This document shows, piece by piece, positions 25,101-37,960 of a stretch of 64,000 nt of DNA. The DNA comes from Cymbidium sinense. Taxonomy: Eukaryota > Streptophyta > Magnoliopsida > Asparagales > Orchidaceae. The stretch is taken from positions 23,089,808 to 23,153,807 of the forward strand of contig CM038214.1 in NCBI GenBank assembly GCA_021442155.1, read 5' to 3'. Both the position numbers and the translations under genes were made by a program. Each line of letters opens with the position of its first letter. Position 1 is the stretch's first letter. The notes beneath the pieces were generated by a model, which ran no database searches, was not told where the DNA came from, and was given only the letters and a program-made list of their open reading frames with translations.

Positions 25101-26340
25101 TTCTTTATGAGTGACTGAATAAGAAGAGGTCATCAATAGCAACTTCTCTGAAAGTAGAAAGCCAAGAAGGTGAGATATTCATGATCACTAATGCTTTTTT
25201 ATTGATTCATCAAATTATGTAGGTAGAAGAATGTACGATCTCCTTCAAGTCTGGATCAAGCATGATCGCATTCTTGGATTGGAAACCACCTTCCTTATAG
25301 TCTGGTTTACATATGCCAAGGTGTTACAATACATCAAATCATTGAAACTTCTAGAAAGTGGAAAGTATGTACTAGTTTGATCAACTTCAAGTAGAAAAAA
25401 ATGAACACTAGAATTCACTGAGGTGATGGATGGGATTGCCAAGGCATAAGTAAGGAGCCACAAGGAACTATTGGTAGGAGAGATGGACTTGATGAAAAAG
25501 GATCTCAAGCGCCCACTGGACCAAAAAGGAGTTCCTAAATGAAGCTTCTCCATGGGTTAGATGTGCGATTCCAATCTTCATATTAGGGTGAATGAGAGGT
25601 GCTCTAGAAGGGAAATCAGACAGTGACCTCACAGGGACTTTGATCATGTAAATGAGTATGCTAGGAAGAGATGCACTGGCCAAGGACTCAAACTTTGGTG
25701 AACACTAAAAGATTTGTTCAACACTTTTTTTGGGAATAGATAGGATAATAGAACTTTCTTTAAGGAATGAATGTAGAGGAGCTACAATAAAAAGAAAAAA
25801 TGTCAAACTTTCTTTCTAAAATTAGACATGTAGTGCAAATACATCTTTTGAGAGAGTGTGTATTCAAAAATGAATCATATTATTGAGGCAATGGGCATAA
25901 TTCTAGATAGCCTACAATATATACAACCTTTAATGTTGAGGCAATTATTTTCATCCCAATAGCAAAATATATATCATCGAATGATCTGAAGGAAGACCCC
26001 GGGCAATGGGGAGACCATATCGCCCCACTCATGAAGTCTGGACAAAGCCACCAAGTCCTCCCATGCAAGAAAGATAGAAAATGGCATATGAAAGGTGCTG
26101 ACTCAAAACCAACTTGCCTAGGCAAGCCGGTAATGATGAACGAACCTACGCTTAGCAAACAGAAAGGAAACGATGTGTAGCAAAGAACATAAAATCCTTC
26201 AGGTGACCACAGACGAAACTATTGATCCTTCACTAGACGGGTGGCTAGTTCCCAATTTTTATTTTTCTTCTTCCTTTTGTTTTTCAACCCCACTCACTAA
26301 GCTATGGGCCCCTCTTTGATAAGGTGCAAAGCAGCTCATT
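22161..26340. other. Unassigned sequence
   Basis: No gene recognised. Overlapping minus-strand frames at 25245-25553 (102 codons) and 25468-25683 (71 codons), and one at 25880-26158 (92 codons), read as plausible protein but match no family I can name. They are separated by stops and may be remnants of a mitochondrial or transposon reading frame. The plus-strand frames at 23991 and 24866 show nothing familiar. Confidence 0.3.
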
Positions 26341-26344
26341 TCAA

Positions 26345-27287
26345 CTTGAATGACAATTTGGGTCGGATTAGAATTTGGCTCAAAAGGAGTAATTTAGGTC
26401 ACTTTGGGTCAAGTGAGCCTAAGTGGGTCAATTGACTTGATCAAAGCTTGAATCAAATTTGATTGAAATCACATATGTACTTATGATTGAAATATAAATC
26501 CATTTGTAAGTGATGTGGAGTCAAATGGGTTTTGATTCATTTGAAAATTTCAAGTTCAAAGGGTGAACATGAGTTTGATTTGGATTTGATTTTTAAATTT
26601 ACTTTTGGTTTGATGATTGAAGTCTATGTTTATATTTGAATTCATGATTGAAGGATTGATTGAATCATGAAGAAAAATCAAGCGTTTGGCTTGATTTGAA
26701 TTTTATTTGGCTAAGTTCAAGATTTTGACTTGAAAGGCATAGGTTGAATTTTGGTTGAATTTGAATTTGATTTTTGAATTTACTTTTGGATATTTGAATT
26801 TATATTTCATTTTTATTTGTGATTATAAATGAGAATATAAATGGTTTTTGAGAAAATCTTTTGAATTTGAATTGATTTGGATTTGATTTGAAGTCCATAA
26901 GATAGAATCAAAGACTCTTAGGAATAATTTTTTTCTTTTTTTCTTTTGCAATTTGGAATTCAATCATGGATTTCAATCATTTGAAATTGATTTAAGTTTG
27001 AGAAAATCAATTAAGTTGGAATTGATTTAAGTTTAAGAAAATCAATTAAGTTTAAAGTGATTTGATTTGATTTGAAGTTGATTTAATTTGGACTTTGACT
27101 TGGAAGGAGGAAGTGAGGATTTAGTTCAAGCTATAGGGTATGCAAATTTTCCTAACACTCCTAAGGCATGACCTATTCCTATGGATAACTCTTCTAAGCC
27201 TTTAGGGTTAGGTTGAGTGTCCACCTAATTACTAGATGTGTCATAAGATGGAGGGATTGAGAGCTCATTCCAAAAATGAGGTCAACA
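26345..27287. repeat. LTR-like repeat, copy A
   Basis: Shares its whole length, in the same orientation, with 33945-36024. Matching blocks include CACTTTGGGTCAAGTGAGCC (26401 against 33979), TTATGATTGAAATATAAATC (26482 against 34066), the TGGATTGATTGAATCATGAA type block (26650 against 34235) and GAGTGTCCACCTAAT (27214 against 35911). Rich in TTTGATTTGAATTTG-like words. Only one unit of the ~177-bp repeat is present (near 26790-26870), whereas copy B has seven. Non-coding. Confidence 0.8.
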
Positions 27288-27430
27288 CCCCCTATATAAG
27301 AAGAGGGGTACTTTACTAATAAAAGGGAAATTATCTTGCACTTGACTGAGGGACCTCTCAATATCATTCCGTGGGTTCACTTCATCACTAGTGGCTATTT
27401 TCCTATCAATAAAGCCTTTTCCCAATGCGC
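27288..27430 (+). promoter_or_regulatory. Possible LTR promoter and polyadenylation signals
   Basis: Directly downstream of copy A lies CTATATAAG (27292-27300), a good plant TATA box, followed by AATAAA at 27319 and again at 27419. TATA box then AATAAA within about 130 bases is the usual layout of the U3/R part of an LTR. Copy B stops matching just before this point, so the second copy has lost it. Orientation would be plus. No primer binding site is obvious after it, so the LTR interpretation remains tentative. Confidence 0.4.
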
Positions 27431-30400
27431 AAAGCCCAACTCCAACAAGGAAGGTGTTAGTGCTTTCTCATGGGGTAAAGAATGCTAATCCTTGTGCTAC
27501 TCCCATAGAAAGAATCTAAGAAAACACGAAGCATTCTCTTGGTTTTGCTTCTGAAAGCTACCCTCTCTCGACTGGATTTTTGTCCAACCTACTATGAGGA
27601 TCACATATCTCGTACATCATCTTTCTCCCTCCTGGGTTCCCATGGTTCCTATGCTACCATGTTTCCCATCCTTTTCTTTTAATTCTTTATGGTGAAAATT
27701 TCATCAATTTTCTTTTAGAGAATAAGATATATATTTCCATCTTCACTCTATGCAGAATAAAATGTGGACAGAAATATACATCTTCTTTTCTTTATGCATT
27801 TTTGACATCACGTAGATCCGTAGATATTCTTATTGAGGGTGATCAGGTACTACATTGAGGATAGGTGTACTATCTCAAAAGATAGAAGTCACCACCCTAC
27901 AATGGACCTAATCACCTCAACAAGGACTCCTGAGGATAATGGGTCTACATATGTACCAAAGATTCTTTTTCTTCTTTACATGGAAAAGAAAAGTAAGGTT
28001 TATTTTAAATCAGGTCCCTACTGGGGCAAGCCCCCATAGTTAATTACATCCTAAGGAATGAGATCCCTTAAGAATACTCTCGATTAAACTAAATGATCAT
28101 TGTCTCGATAGATTTTAATAGGTAGGACTATCAATCAATTAGTTTATTTTGGAAGATCAAATGGGATTGATCAAAGAGAGGGAGTTATTATCGAAGCTAA
28201 GAGGAGATGCCCACAATGCTAGGAAACCCAATGAGCATCTCAAACTATCCCATGATTGGGCTCTACATTTTGAAATTGATTTAATTTATTAAGTTAAATT
28301 TTTCATAAGAAATTTATGGCGTATGATTCCATAACACAAGATTAAGGAAATGCCTGAGAAGTGAGTATTTAAGCTTATGGCCCACAAAGGGAAAAAGCAA
28401 CCTCAGAACCTAAATCTAGGGAGCTTTGGCGAGGGCTGAAAGTACAACCTAAATCAAAGTCAAAAATGGGTATTTGGTTTTCCACAAGAGAGGACACACC
28501 ACTCGACTGTTTGGACTTGCAACTTCCTGGGGGTGGCCACCAACTAACTCCTCCTACGGTTTTAAATTCATATAAGCAAGTTATATGCTTTATGCAAGAT
28601 AGCTAGGCTATTATTTATTTAGAAAGAGATTAAGTTCTTAAACTCACTCCCTAAAAAGACTAGATCATGTAAGGGTATGCTTCAAATAATTTAAATCTAA
28701 TGCAATTCAGATTTCATTTTTTTATTTTTGGACAATTATTTTTGACTCAAGCTAATAGGATTCATATGCTTAATGCATGATAAATGAGATTATTGGCCAA
28801 AATCAGCAAGAAGGGAGAAGGTGTATCTCCACCATGGCTATCAAAGGTCAATCCAAGTTTTTCTAGCAAAGGTGGAAGCCCTCTAATCAAGAGTGAACAC
28901 AATATGCACTTGTGCATGATGTTACAAAAGAAGTACTCATCCAGCTAAGGGTTGCTAATTCTTTTATCTTGATTTTTAGCCTAAGCTTTAGGTGAGGTTA
29001 TGAGTTCTTTATTTTTAGTTTTGAATTGTTAAATTTGGTAAAAGATTTATTTTTCCCTATGAGCTTAATATACATCCAAGCCATACATAAAGCAAGGAAG
29101 AAATTAGGAAAAGGATGACACTTAATGCACAAGCTTAAACAAATCTTCAATCAATTTATAAAGTTAATCATAAAAGAATAAGAGGCCATTGTGGTCGGGT
29201 ACCACCGCACAAACCCGTAAACAAGTTGAGTAGTCAAGCTCTACGCTTATACAACCCGGATTATAAATGAATTACATACAATTAAGCAAGGAACTCATTA
29301 TTATGGGCGTGTTCAAGCTTTATTTCTTCATTCTTCTTTTCTTCTTTCTTCTTTGGTTTCTTCTTTTGGATGGTTGGAAGGTGGATGCTCCAAAGGCTTC
29401 ACATGGTACATAATATGAGATCTTATGACCAATGTGCTCATCCTAATCCCCATAACAATCATTTAAAATCCTAATTGAAAAATTACATGAAAAGGAAAAG
29501 TAAATCTAAGTAACATAGAGATTAGCTAAATGAACCACACACAAATTCCAAGCATTTATATTGTACTTATCACCCCACACATGGATGATTAAATCTACAT
29601 TCTATTAGATTATGCTTATGGGTATAAGCACGTGCACAACAAAAAGTAATTATATTTTTATTTATCACAAAACACCTTAAGCACAATCCCTTACAGAAAA
29701 TAATGGTTAGACTAAGATCGCCCTACCATTCATTCTATACACATACATCCTAACATTCAGACTAAAATATATATCACAAAACAAAAACAAGTATCAAACC
29801 ATGCACCACCCTAACTTAAAGCTAGAAGTTGTGACTTAGCATAATGTGTGTGCTTTAGAGTTGGGTAGTATGCTTAGCTATGGCTTGAAGTTAGAATTTT
29901 TTAAGTATGAAGAATGTTCAACTTAGAGGAGGGTTACATTTAAGTAATTTAATTATTTTGGATTGATTTTTTTTATGTTTTGATTGTGTTTAAATGAATC
30001 CAAGAATTAATTACTAAGAGAAAGAGAGGGAAAGAGAAGAGAACTTCTCTTCCTTCCCTATCCTAAGTAATTTCTAAAGTTGATTCATATTTTTTAGTTT
30101 TATTTAGTGAATATTTTAATTAAGTGTTTTAATTAATCCTAAGTTTAGATGAACTTTAAACAAACATATTCAAAAAAGGCATTTCAAGATTAAATAAAAT
30201 GAACTAAATTCACAAAACATACACCACTTCATTTCTTTCCCAACATGTATGACATGCATATGAATGAGTCTTAAGCATATCTATACATACAAATGAGAAT
30301 ATTTAGCACACTTCATGATACATGCTAAGAAATTCATTTAAGAAAATTTGAATGTTTATGATACATGATTCTTATTAAGTAGCAAAGGGGTTTCTTATCC

Positions 30401-33180
30401 AATTTTCACATGCACACATGAATGTATGAAAGGCATAAGTGAGTATGCCGTCATTGTTAACCAAGGGTACAAGAACTACTTAGGGATACTTAAAGTCTCA
30501 TAACCTTGGGGTTGTTTAGACTAATATACCACTTACCTTAAATACAAGCATGTGTACAAAAGAAATGAATGGAAAAGAAAGAATGCAAACATTTTTGTTA
30601 GTTGATTTATTTTTGTTTATGCAATTTATATGTGCAAGTATAAGTATCCTTCTTAAGTATATAGGAATGAATAAGATATAAAATTAGGCAAGTGTTAGGT
30701 TCTTTTAAATGAACCATACACTTTGTCAAACCCTATTCAAAACTATACTAAAAGAGAAGATAAGGAAAACCTACACTAAGCACATCCTTATATTTTTACT
30801 CACATGCAAACTTATAAATAAGATATAAGTAACACACTTTCATTTTGATAATTGATTCATATAATTTGAAAATAATTTGGATTTAATAGTGATAATAGCC
30901 ACTCATATTCTTACTTTAGTCAACACATGTAATTTGACATAAAATAAAATATTTTTATTTTTTAAATTTATTTTTTGAAAAGCATGACTGTATGAAATCA
31001 TATGGCACACATATTTAGCATGTTGGGGAAGAACTAAAGTAATGAAAGCACATAAACACATTCACTTTAATTAATTCATAAAGATAATCTTATTAAATAA
31101 GAAAGCTTAAAGTAAATAAAGTTTATTTAATATGATTTTTTATTTAATTTTGAAAATGTGAATTGAGTTTTCTATTCCTAACCCATTGCCACATATATTT
31201 GATATTTTTGTTCAATTTTTAGATGATTAGATTCATTTTATATTTTGATTAGGTTAAGGTATGAATTAAACATGTTAATTACCCCTTACCTATACCACCT
31301 TAGCATAGTTAGTCATATAATTATGAGCCAATGAGATGATATAAAACCTCACAAGGAATTTAAATTTGTAATGCACCTTGAAAGAAAAGGGGCCTTATGC
31401 AATTTGGCTCATGATTAATGATTAATTATGCTAAAGGGTTTAACTTAAGAAATTTCCAAAACACCCCTCACACATATGAGTTGAGTTTCAATTTCCTTAA
31501 TTGAACTTAGGCTCTTGAACACCTAAGCATCTACGCAAAGTAGATTAATTATGTTCTAGAAAGTTTTATAATTTTAAGAAATTAATTAAGAGGGTAATTA
31601 GTGAATTAGCCCTTAATTAAGAGAGGATTAAGAAAGAAAAAGGGGTTTAAGGGATAGGTTAGGGGAAATGCCCCAAAATTATTTTCTAAATGTCCTATTC
31701 ATTGAAATAGACCTTAATCAACTTAAACAAAGGATTAAACCACTAATCAAACTCTTAATTAACCTTAATTATATTAAGGGAGTAATTAAGAAATGAATTA
31801 GAAGTTTCTCCAATTAATTAATAAATCCCAAGAAAATTAGGGGAGGCAGAAGTCATCCCTTAAAATACAATCAAGAAGTTTGAGATTAATCATTGGATTA
31901 ATTAGGAAGTAATTAGCAAATTAAGATTTCCAATAAAACCCAAATTTAGAGAAAAGAGATATTCAAAATTAATCAAAATAGGATATAAAATGCATCACTC
32001 CCTGATTCGCATTTTAAAATGTCACATCATAGCGTCGCGTGGTGGTAGCGCTATGCGCTTTGCCCTCAACCGTCTGATTAAGGAACTGATGGTTGAGATT
32101 AAATCTGCAAATTAGAGAGGATAAAATAGGATATAAAATGTGTTTTAATCTCGAGCGTCCATCCAAAATGCGGATGGATGGCCAGAGATCTTCGCTATTC
32201 TTCCCTATGAAAATGGGGATCGTCCACTTTCAAAGTGAAGATATGAGCTCAAGCGAGTTTGGATTGGATTTAAAATCAACCCACACCATATAAACCTAAT
32301 GGCAAGCACATCTAATGGTCAAAATTCTATGGGATCAAAATTTCTTTCATAAAGCTCCACAACACATTGAGTTTAATGCTCAAAAAATGACATACCTCAT
32401 TAGAGGTGATCATCGACACTTAATTCCCTTGGAGAAGCTTCGTCTAGTTGTGAAAAAGCTTTGGTGAAAGTTTTAGCTCTTGAGGTTGAATGGATGGCTC
32501 TATGGACCAACTCCTCCTTAGCTTGAGTTTAATTTTGATTGAAATGGATCTCCCCTTTCTTCAAGCACTTTGAAGAAAGCTTAGGCAAGCTCGATTGGGT
32601 TCTCTAATGGAGTGTGCAAAGAGAGTTTGGTTGAATTTGAGTGTAGTGGAAGTTGGCAATTCAATGGACCTCCCCTATTTCTACTTAAGGAAAACCAAGA
32701 AATGCCAAATTCAATCTCCTTCTAGGAAGCTTAGGAACTCTTGCCAATGACTCCTATCACTCTCTAGGCTTCAATTGATAATGGGGAAGTGAAGATTCAA
32801 ATGAATTAGGGGGAGTATATCTCCCCACATGTCAATCAGATGCGAGAAGGGAGGAGCCATTTTGATCCAATTGATCTTAGGCAATGGGAAGAGGTTTGCC
32901 ATGTGGCCATTCAAGCCATGTGCTCAGTTTGGCCATATGGTGGAGTTGGGCTGACCCAAACCCATTGGGTTGGGTGCACCACTCTCCCTAGGGTTTACTT
33001 GACCTATTAGTAGAGTATTAAGTAGGTATGAAGAGGGTTTGACCAAATTCTAAGTGGAATTGGCCAAAATTTGTTCTATGGCCTAGGGGTAAAATGGTTA
33101 TTTGGTTGATTTTTGAATTTGAATATGTTGGGTATGTTGAGAAAATAGGCTTGGCCAAGTTTCATTAGATTTGGAGTTCA
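27431..33180. other. AT-rich non-coding interior between two LTR-like copies
   Basis: No coding sequence of more than 68 codons and no transposon protein motif. From about 28.6 to 31.9 kb it is strongly AT-rich with many TTAATTAA-like words. Around 32.3-33.0 kb the sequence is richer in CTTGG and GGCTC words and resembles untranslated DNA of large plant LTR elements. If the flanking copies A and B are LTRs, this would be the interior of a non-coding (LARD-like) element, but the missing primer site and polypurine tract leave this open. Confidence 0.35.
32020..32240. other. Local CpG-rich patch
   Basis: About a dozen CpG dinucleotides are crowded here (for example TAGCGTCGCGTGG, AGCGCTATGCGC, CTCGAGCGTCC), while neighbouring kilobases have very few. 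This could mark a younger insertion, an LTR promoter region or a locally unmethylated stretch. The overlapping 66-codon frame at 32093-32293 has no recognisable product. Confidence 0.5.
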
Positions 33181-33944
33181 TTTGGTATGGTTTCACTCAT
33201 GTTGACCCATTTAGGTCAAAATGGGTCAACTTGGGTCAAGTTGACCAATTGGTCAAATTGGGTCAAACCAAGGGTTGGGTCAAGTTCATATGACCAATTG
33301 AAATGTTTTGGTGACTTTAGTTTGATTCAATTTGGTTTAGGTTTGAATTTAGTTCATATGACTTCATTTAGGTCAAATTGGTCAAGTTAACCAATTTGAC
33401 CCATTTGACCTATTTGAGCTAGGTCATGGGTAGGTTTAGGTTTGGTTAGTCATATGAAGTAGATTTGTATCTTTTTTTAATCAATTTTGGTTAAGTTTGA
33501 ATTTAGTGCAACATGACCCTTTAGGTCAAGTTGGGTTCAAGATCAATTGGGCTAGGTTAGGTCTGGTTGGTCAATTGAGGCTTTAGTCATGTTCAACAAA
33601 TGATTAGGCATGAACTTGACCCATTGGTTTCAATCAATTTGGCTTAGATCATGTTTTGACATATTTTGACTTTTTAGGTCAAGTTGGGACAAGTTGGGTC
33701 AAGTGGCCAATTGGGCTAGGTTAGGCTCAAAATTGACTTGGTCAAGTTCAAACATAGTTCATGAATGAACTTAGATCAATGGTTTCAATCAATTTGGCCT
33801 ATGGTGGATTTTGGCAATGTTGGGTTTCATTTTGTTGACTTGGTCAACCCTTAGCTTTGACTTGGTTTGACCCAATTTAATTGATTGATCATCTCATGAT
33901 GATTGTTGATCATGATGAGAGGCATAGGTGAGTTTGATTCATCC
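33180..33944. repeat. Degenerate GGTCAA/TTGACC repeat tract
   Basis: Words such as GGGTCAAGTTG, GGTCAAATTGG and TTGACCCATTTGACC recur dozens of times over about 750 bases without a strict period. It joins directly to the start of copy B. Copy A has only the last trace of it (26345-26470). The frame at 33187-33390 is a product of the repeat, not a gene. Confidence 0.8.
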
Positions 33945-36024
33945 AATTTGGTTAGGATTAGAATTTAATAAGGGTACTTTAGGTCACTTTGGGTCAAGTG
34001 AGCCTAAATGGGTCAAATGGCTTGGTCAAAGCTTGATTTGAATTTGATTGAACTTGTATATGGACTTATGATTGAAATATAAATCCATTTGCAAGTGATT
34101 TGAAGTTAAATGGGTTTTGATTCATTTGACAATTTCAAGTTCAAAAGGGTAAACATGAAATGGATTTTGGCTTGATTTTTGAATTGATTTTTAGTTAAGT
34201 GATTAAAGTTTGTATTTATATTTGGATTCATGATTGTTGGATTGATTGAATCATGAATAAAAATCAAGAGGTTGGCTTGATTTGAGGTTGATTTGGCTAA
34301 GTTCAAAATTTTGACTTGAAAAGCTTAGGTTGGATTTTGATTGAGTTTGAGTTTGATTTTTGGAAGTGGTTTTGATTGTTTGAATTTATATTTCATTTAT
34401 ATATGTGAATATAAATTAGAATATAAATGGGTTATGAGAAAATTTCAAAGATTTTAAGTGATTTGATCATGATACTAAGTCCTTAAGAGGAAATTAAAGG
34501 ATTTAGGAAAGATTTGAAATTTTGGATTTGAGTTTTGAGTTTAGTTTGATTGATTTGAATTTATATTCCATTTATATATGTGAATATAAATAAAAATATA
34601 AATGAGTTATGAGAAAATTTCATGGATTTATTTTGATTTAGGTATGATTTTGGTTAAGTCCTTAAGAGAAAATTTAAAGGACTTAGGAAATTTTGGAGTT
34701 TTAGAATTGAATTATGGATTTAGTTTGATTGATTCATATTTATATTTCATTTATATATGTGAATATAAATGAGAATATAAATGAGTTATGAGAAAATCAC
34801 ATGAGTTTGAATTGATTTAAAGATGATTTAGGCTAAGTCCTTAAGGTGGAAATTAAAGTCTTAGAAAATTTTAGAATTTTGTAATTGAATTTTTAATTTA
34901 GTTTGATTGATTTATATTTATATTTCATTTATATGTGTGATATAAATGAGAATATAAATGAGTTATGAGAAAATCTCATGAGTTTGAATTGATTTGAAGA
35001 TGATTTTGGCTAAGTACATAAGAGGGGGTTAAGGACTTAAGAAGGATTTTAAATTTTGAATTTGAATTTGGATTTGATTTGATTGATTTGAATTTATATT
35101 TCATTTATATAAGTGAATATAAATGAGAATATAAATGGGTTGTAAGAAAATCTCATGAATTTGAATTGATTTGAACATGATTTAGGTTTAGTCTTTAAGG
35201 TGGAAATTAAAGACATAGAAAAGATTTTGAATTTGGAATTTGAACTTGGATTTGATTTGATTTGAAGATGATTTTGGCTAAGTCCTTAAGGTGGATTTAA
35301 AGACTTAGAAAGAAAAGATTTTGAATTAAGAATTTGAATTTGGATTTTGATTTGATTGATTTGAATTTACATTTCATTTATATATATGAATATAAATGAG
35401 ATATAGATGGGCTTTAAGAAAATCTCATGAGTGTGAATTGATTTGATCGTGATTTAGGTTAAGCATTTAGGAGGAAATTAAAGACTTAGAAAAGATTTTG
35501 AATTAGGAATTTGGATTTTGATTTTGATTTTGATTTGGCTGATTTGAATTTACATTTTATTTATATATGTGAATATAAATGAGAATGTAAATGAGTTATG
35601 AGAAAATTTCAAGGATTTGATTTGATTTGAAGATGATTTTGGCTAAGTCCTTAAGAGAGGATTAAGGACTATAGAAAATTTTGGATTTTGAAATTTCATT
35701 CATGGGTTTCAATCATGTATTTCAATCATGGATTTCAACCATGTGTCATTGATTTGAGTTTGGAGAAAATCAAATAAGATTGATTTGGAGTTTGACTTGA
35801 AGGAAGGAAGGTGAGGAATGTTTCAAGCTAAGGGTAGGCAAATTTTCTTAGCACCCCTAAGGCATAACCTATTTCTATGGCCAACTCTTCTAAGTCTCTA
35901 GGGAAAATTTGAGTGTCCACCTAATCACTAGATGTGGCTTACGACTAAGGAACTCTTAAAGTCTATGAGAAGTCCTGTGTCTAAGATGGAGGGGTTGAGA
36001 GCTCATCCTAAAAGTGAGGTCAAT
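33945..36024. repeat. LTR-like repeat, copy B (expanded)
   Basis: Related to copy A (26345-27287) but about twice as long because an internal ~177-bp unit is repeated. The left and right ends match copy A closely. The match stops at GAGGTCAA (36024), exactly where copy A continues into its TATA box. Non-coding; the minus-strand 66-codon frame at 34106-34306 arises from the repeat. Confidence 0.8.
34340..35720. repeat. Tandem repeat, ~177-bp unit, about seven copies
   Basis: The landmark TTTATATTTCATTTATATAT or a close variant begins at about 34385, 34562, 34740, 34916, 35093, 35368 and 35549. Spacing is 176-178 bases for the first four intervals, about 275 for the fifth (a partial extra unit) and about 181 for the last. 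Each unit also carries GAGTTATGAGAAAAT and GGCTAAGTCCTTAAG-like blocks. The unit length is close to that of many plant satellite repeats and of nucleosome spacing. Confidence 0.85.
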
Positions 36025-36329
36025 AAAGGGCAATAGATGTGGTGTGACCGATAACACAGACATAGGGTGTTGACCAAATGATCAACAATTGAAAGATCGA
36101 AGCACCAATAAAAAATAATCTATCCCTAACCCAAGGTGTAGAAAGAATCCAAAACTTAGTGCAATGTGGCTCTACTTATGTCCAAGACATAAAAGAGAGG
36201 AGGAATAAGGGATAGTATATGAACCTTCCACTAGGGAAGCAGGTTCAAGTCATCCACAAGGTGATGAGGAGTTTGATTTAATTTAAGTCTCACTAAGAAG
36301 AAATTTCCACTTGGGAAGAGGATTGAATT
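36025..36329. other. Unassigned junction
   Basis: Sequence between the end of copy B and the first ~330-bp repeat unit. No gene, no clear LTR end and no polypurine or polypyrimidine tract of the sort that borders a 3' LTR. Confidence 0.3.
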
Positions 36330-37960
36330 CATTTCAATTTTTAGATTTGGATTTTGAGATGGACCTAGTTGGTTTGCGATGGATCACACTGAGTAGAAGC
36401 CACGGAGGCCAAGACCTAACTCAGATTTAGCAATCTAAAGGAGTAGTCAACTAAACACGTAGGAGGACTAGCCAACCAAAGGGATGCCTTTTGGTATGCA
36501 TCAACCACATCAAGAAGAAAGCGTAGTAGACTTACATCCTTTAAAGTAGAGACCGATCGGGGTAATCTATTGAAAACAATGATTGAAACCTAAGGGTGGG
36601 TTATTGAGTGAATGTCGTTAGGGGACTTAGATCAACTCAAGGATAGTCAAGATTAATTTTATTTTTAGATTTATTTTGATGGATTTTGTTGGTTTAAAAT
36701 GGATCATATTGAGAAGGAGCCATGGAGGCCTAGACCTAATTCAGATTTACCAATCCAAAGGGGTAGTTTACTAAACACCTAGTAGGACTAGCCAACCAAG
36801 GAGATGCCTTTCGGTATGTAACAACTATACTAGGAAGAAAGCATAGTAAACTTACATCCTCCAAAGTAGAGACTAGTTATTAGGATAATCTATTGGCAAG
36901 ACAACAGATTGAACCCAACCTAGGGTTGACTATTGAGTGACCGCTGCTGGGGGACTTAAATTAACTCAAGGATAGTCAAGATTAATTTCATTTTAGATTT
37001 GTTTTGATGGATTCTATTAGTTTGTAATGGATTATACTGAGAAGGAGCTTATACCAGTCTAGACATATCTTAGATTTACTGAACCAAAGGGGTAGTCTAC
37101 TAAACATATAGTAGGACTAGCCAACCAAATGGATGCCTTTCAGTATGCAGCAGCTTTACTAGGAAGAAAGCATAGTAGACTTACATCCTCTGAAGTAGGG
37201 ACCAGTTGCTGGGGTAATCTATTGGCAAGGCAACATATTGAACCGAACCTAAGGCTGACTATTGAGTGAATGCTGCTGGGGGACTTAAATCAACTCAAGG
37301 ATATTCAAGATTAATTTCATTTTTAGATTTATTTTGATGGATTCTATTGGTTTGCAATGGATCATACTGAGAAGGATCTTATATAAACCTAGACCTATCT
37401 TAGATTTACTGAACCAAAGGGAATAGCTTATCAGCCGATGGGAGAACTATCCAACCAAAGGAGTGCCTTTTGGTTTGCAATGATCAATTAAAAGGAAGAA
37501 AGCTCAAGACTCACATCTTCTACTACAAAAGACCACTGGGGTGATCGGTTGCTTTGGGCAATAAATCAAACTTGACCTAAGGCTGCCCATCAATTTGTGA
37601 TAATCATGCTTGAAAGAATGCGTCATAGTCTTACATCTTTCAAAGTAGGATGACTGTCAGGAAAACTTGCTTATGGCAAAATAGATTGAACCCGACCTAA
37701 GGTCGACTACAGAGTGAGTGCTGACCCGGGGACTTATCTCAACTCAACTAATCAGGCAATTCCTATAAGGAGTTCTACTGACACTCCCTAAAGGTAGGAT
37801 GCCTGCTTGGGAAAAAGGGGCCCTTTAAGGGCTTGAATTCCTAATCCATAAGCGAATGTTTTATTTATTTTATTTAGTTTGTTTATCATGGACCCTGTTA
37901 GTTTATGAGGGATCAAATTGAGAAGGAGCTTATATCAGCCTAGACCTATCTCAGATTTAC
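36330..37960. repeat. Tandem repeat, ~330-bp unit, four to five copies
   Basis: Units start with an ATGGATTxTxTTGGTTTG-like landmark at about 36358, 36676, 37007 and 37336, and a more diverged one near 37890. Each continues with a TGAGAAGGAGC block, CTCAGATTTAC, GGACTAGCCAACCAA, GATGCCTTTCGGTATG and GACTTACATCCTC. Spacings are about 318-331 bases; the last interval is longer and diverged. The array lies downstream of the minus-strand Tat-type pol relic, where Tat-group elements commonly carry tandem repeats before the 3' LTR. Confidence 0.82.

Noticed and set aside
33187..33390. 67-codon frame within the GGTCAA tract
   Set aside because: The reading frame is a by-product of the repeated word and is not protein-like.
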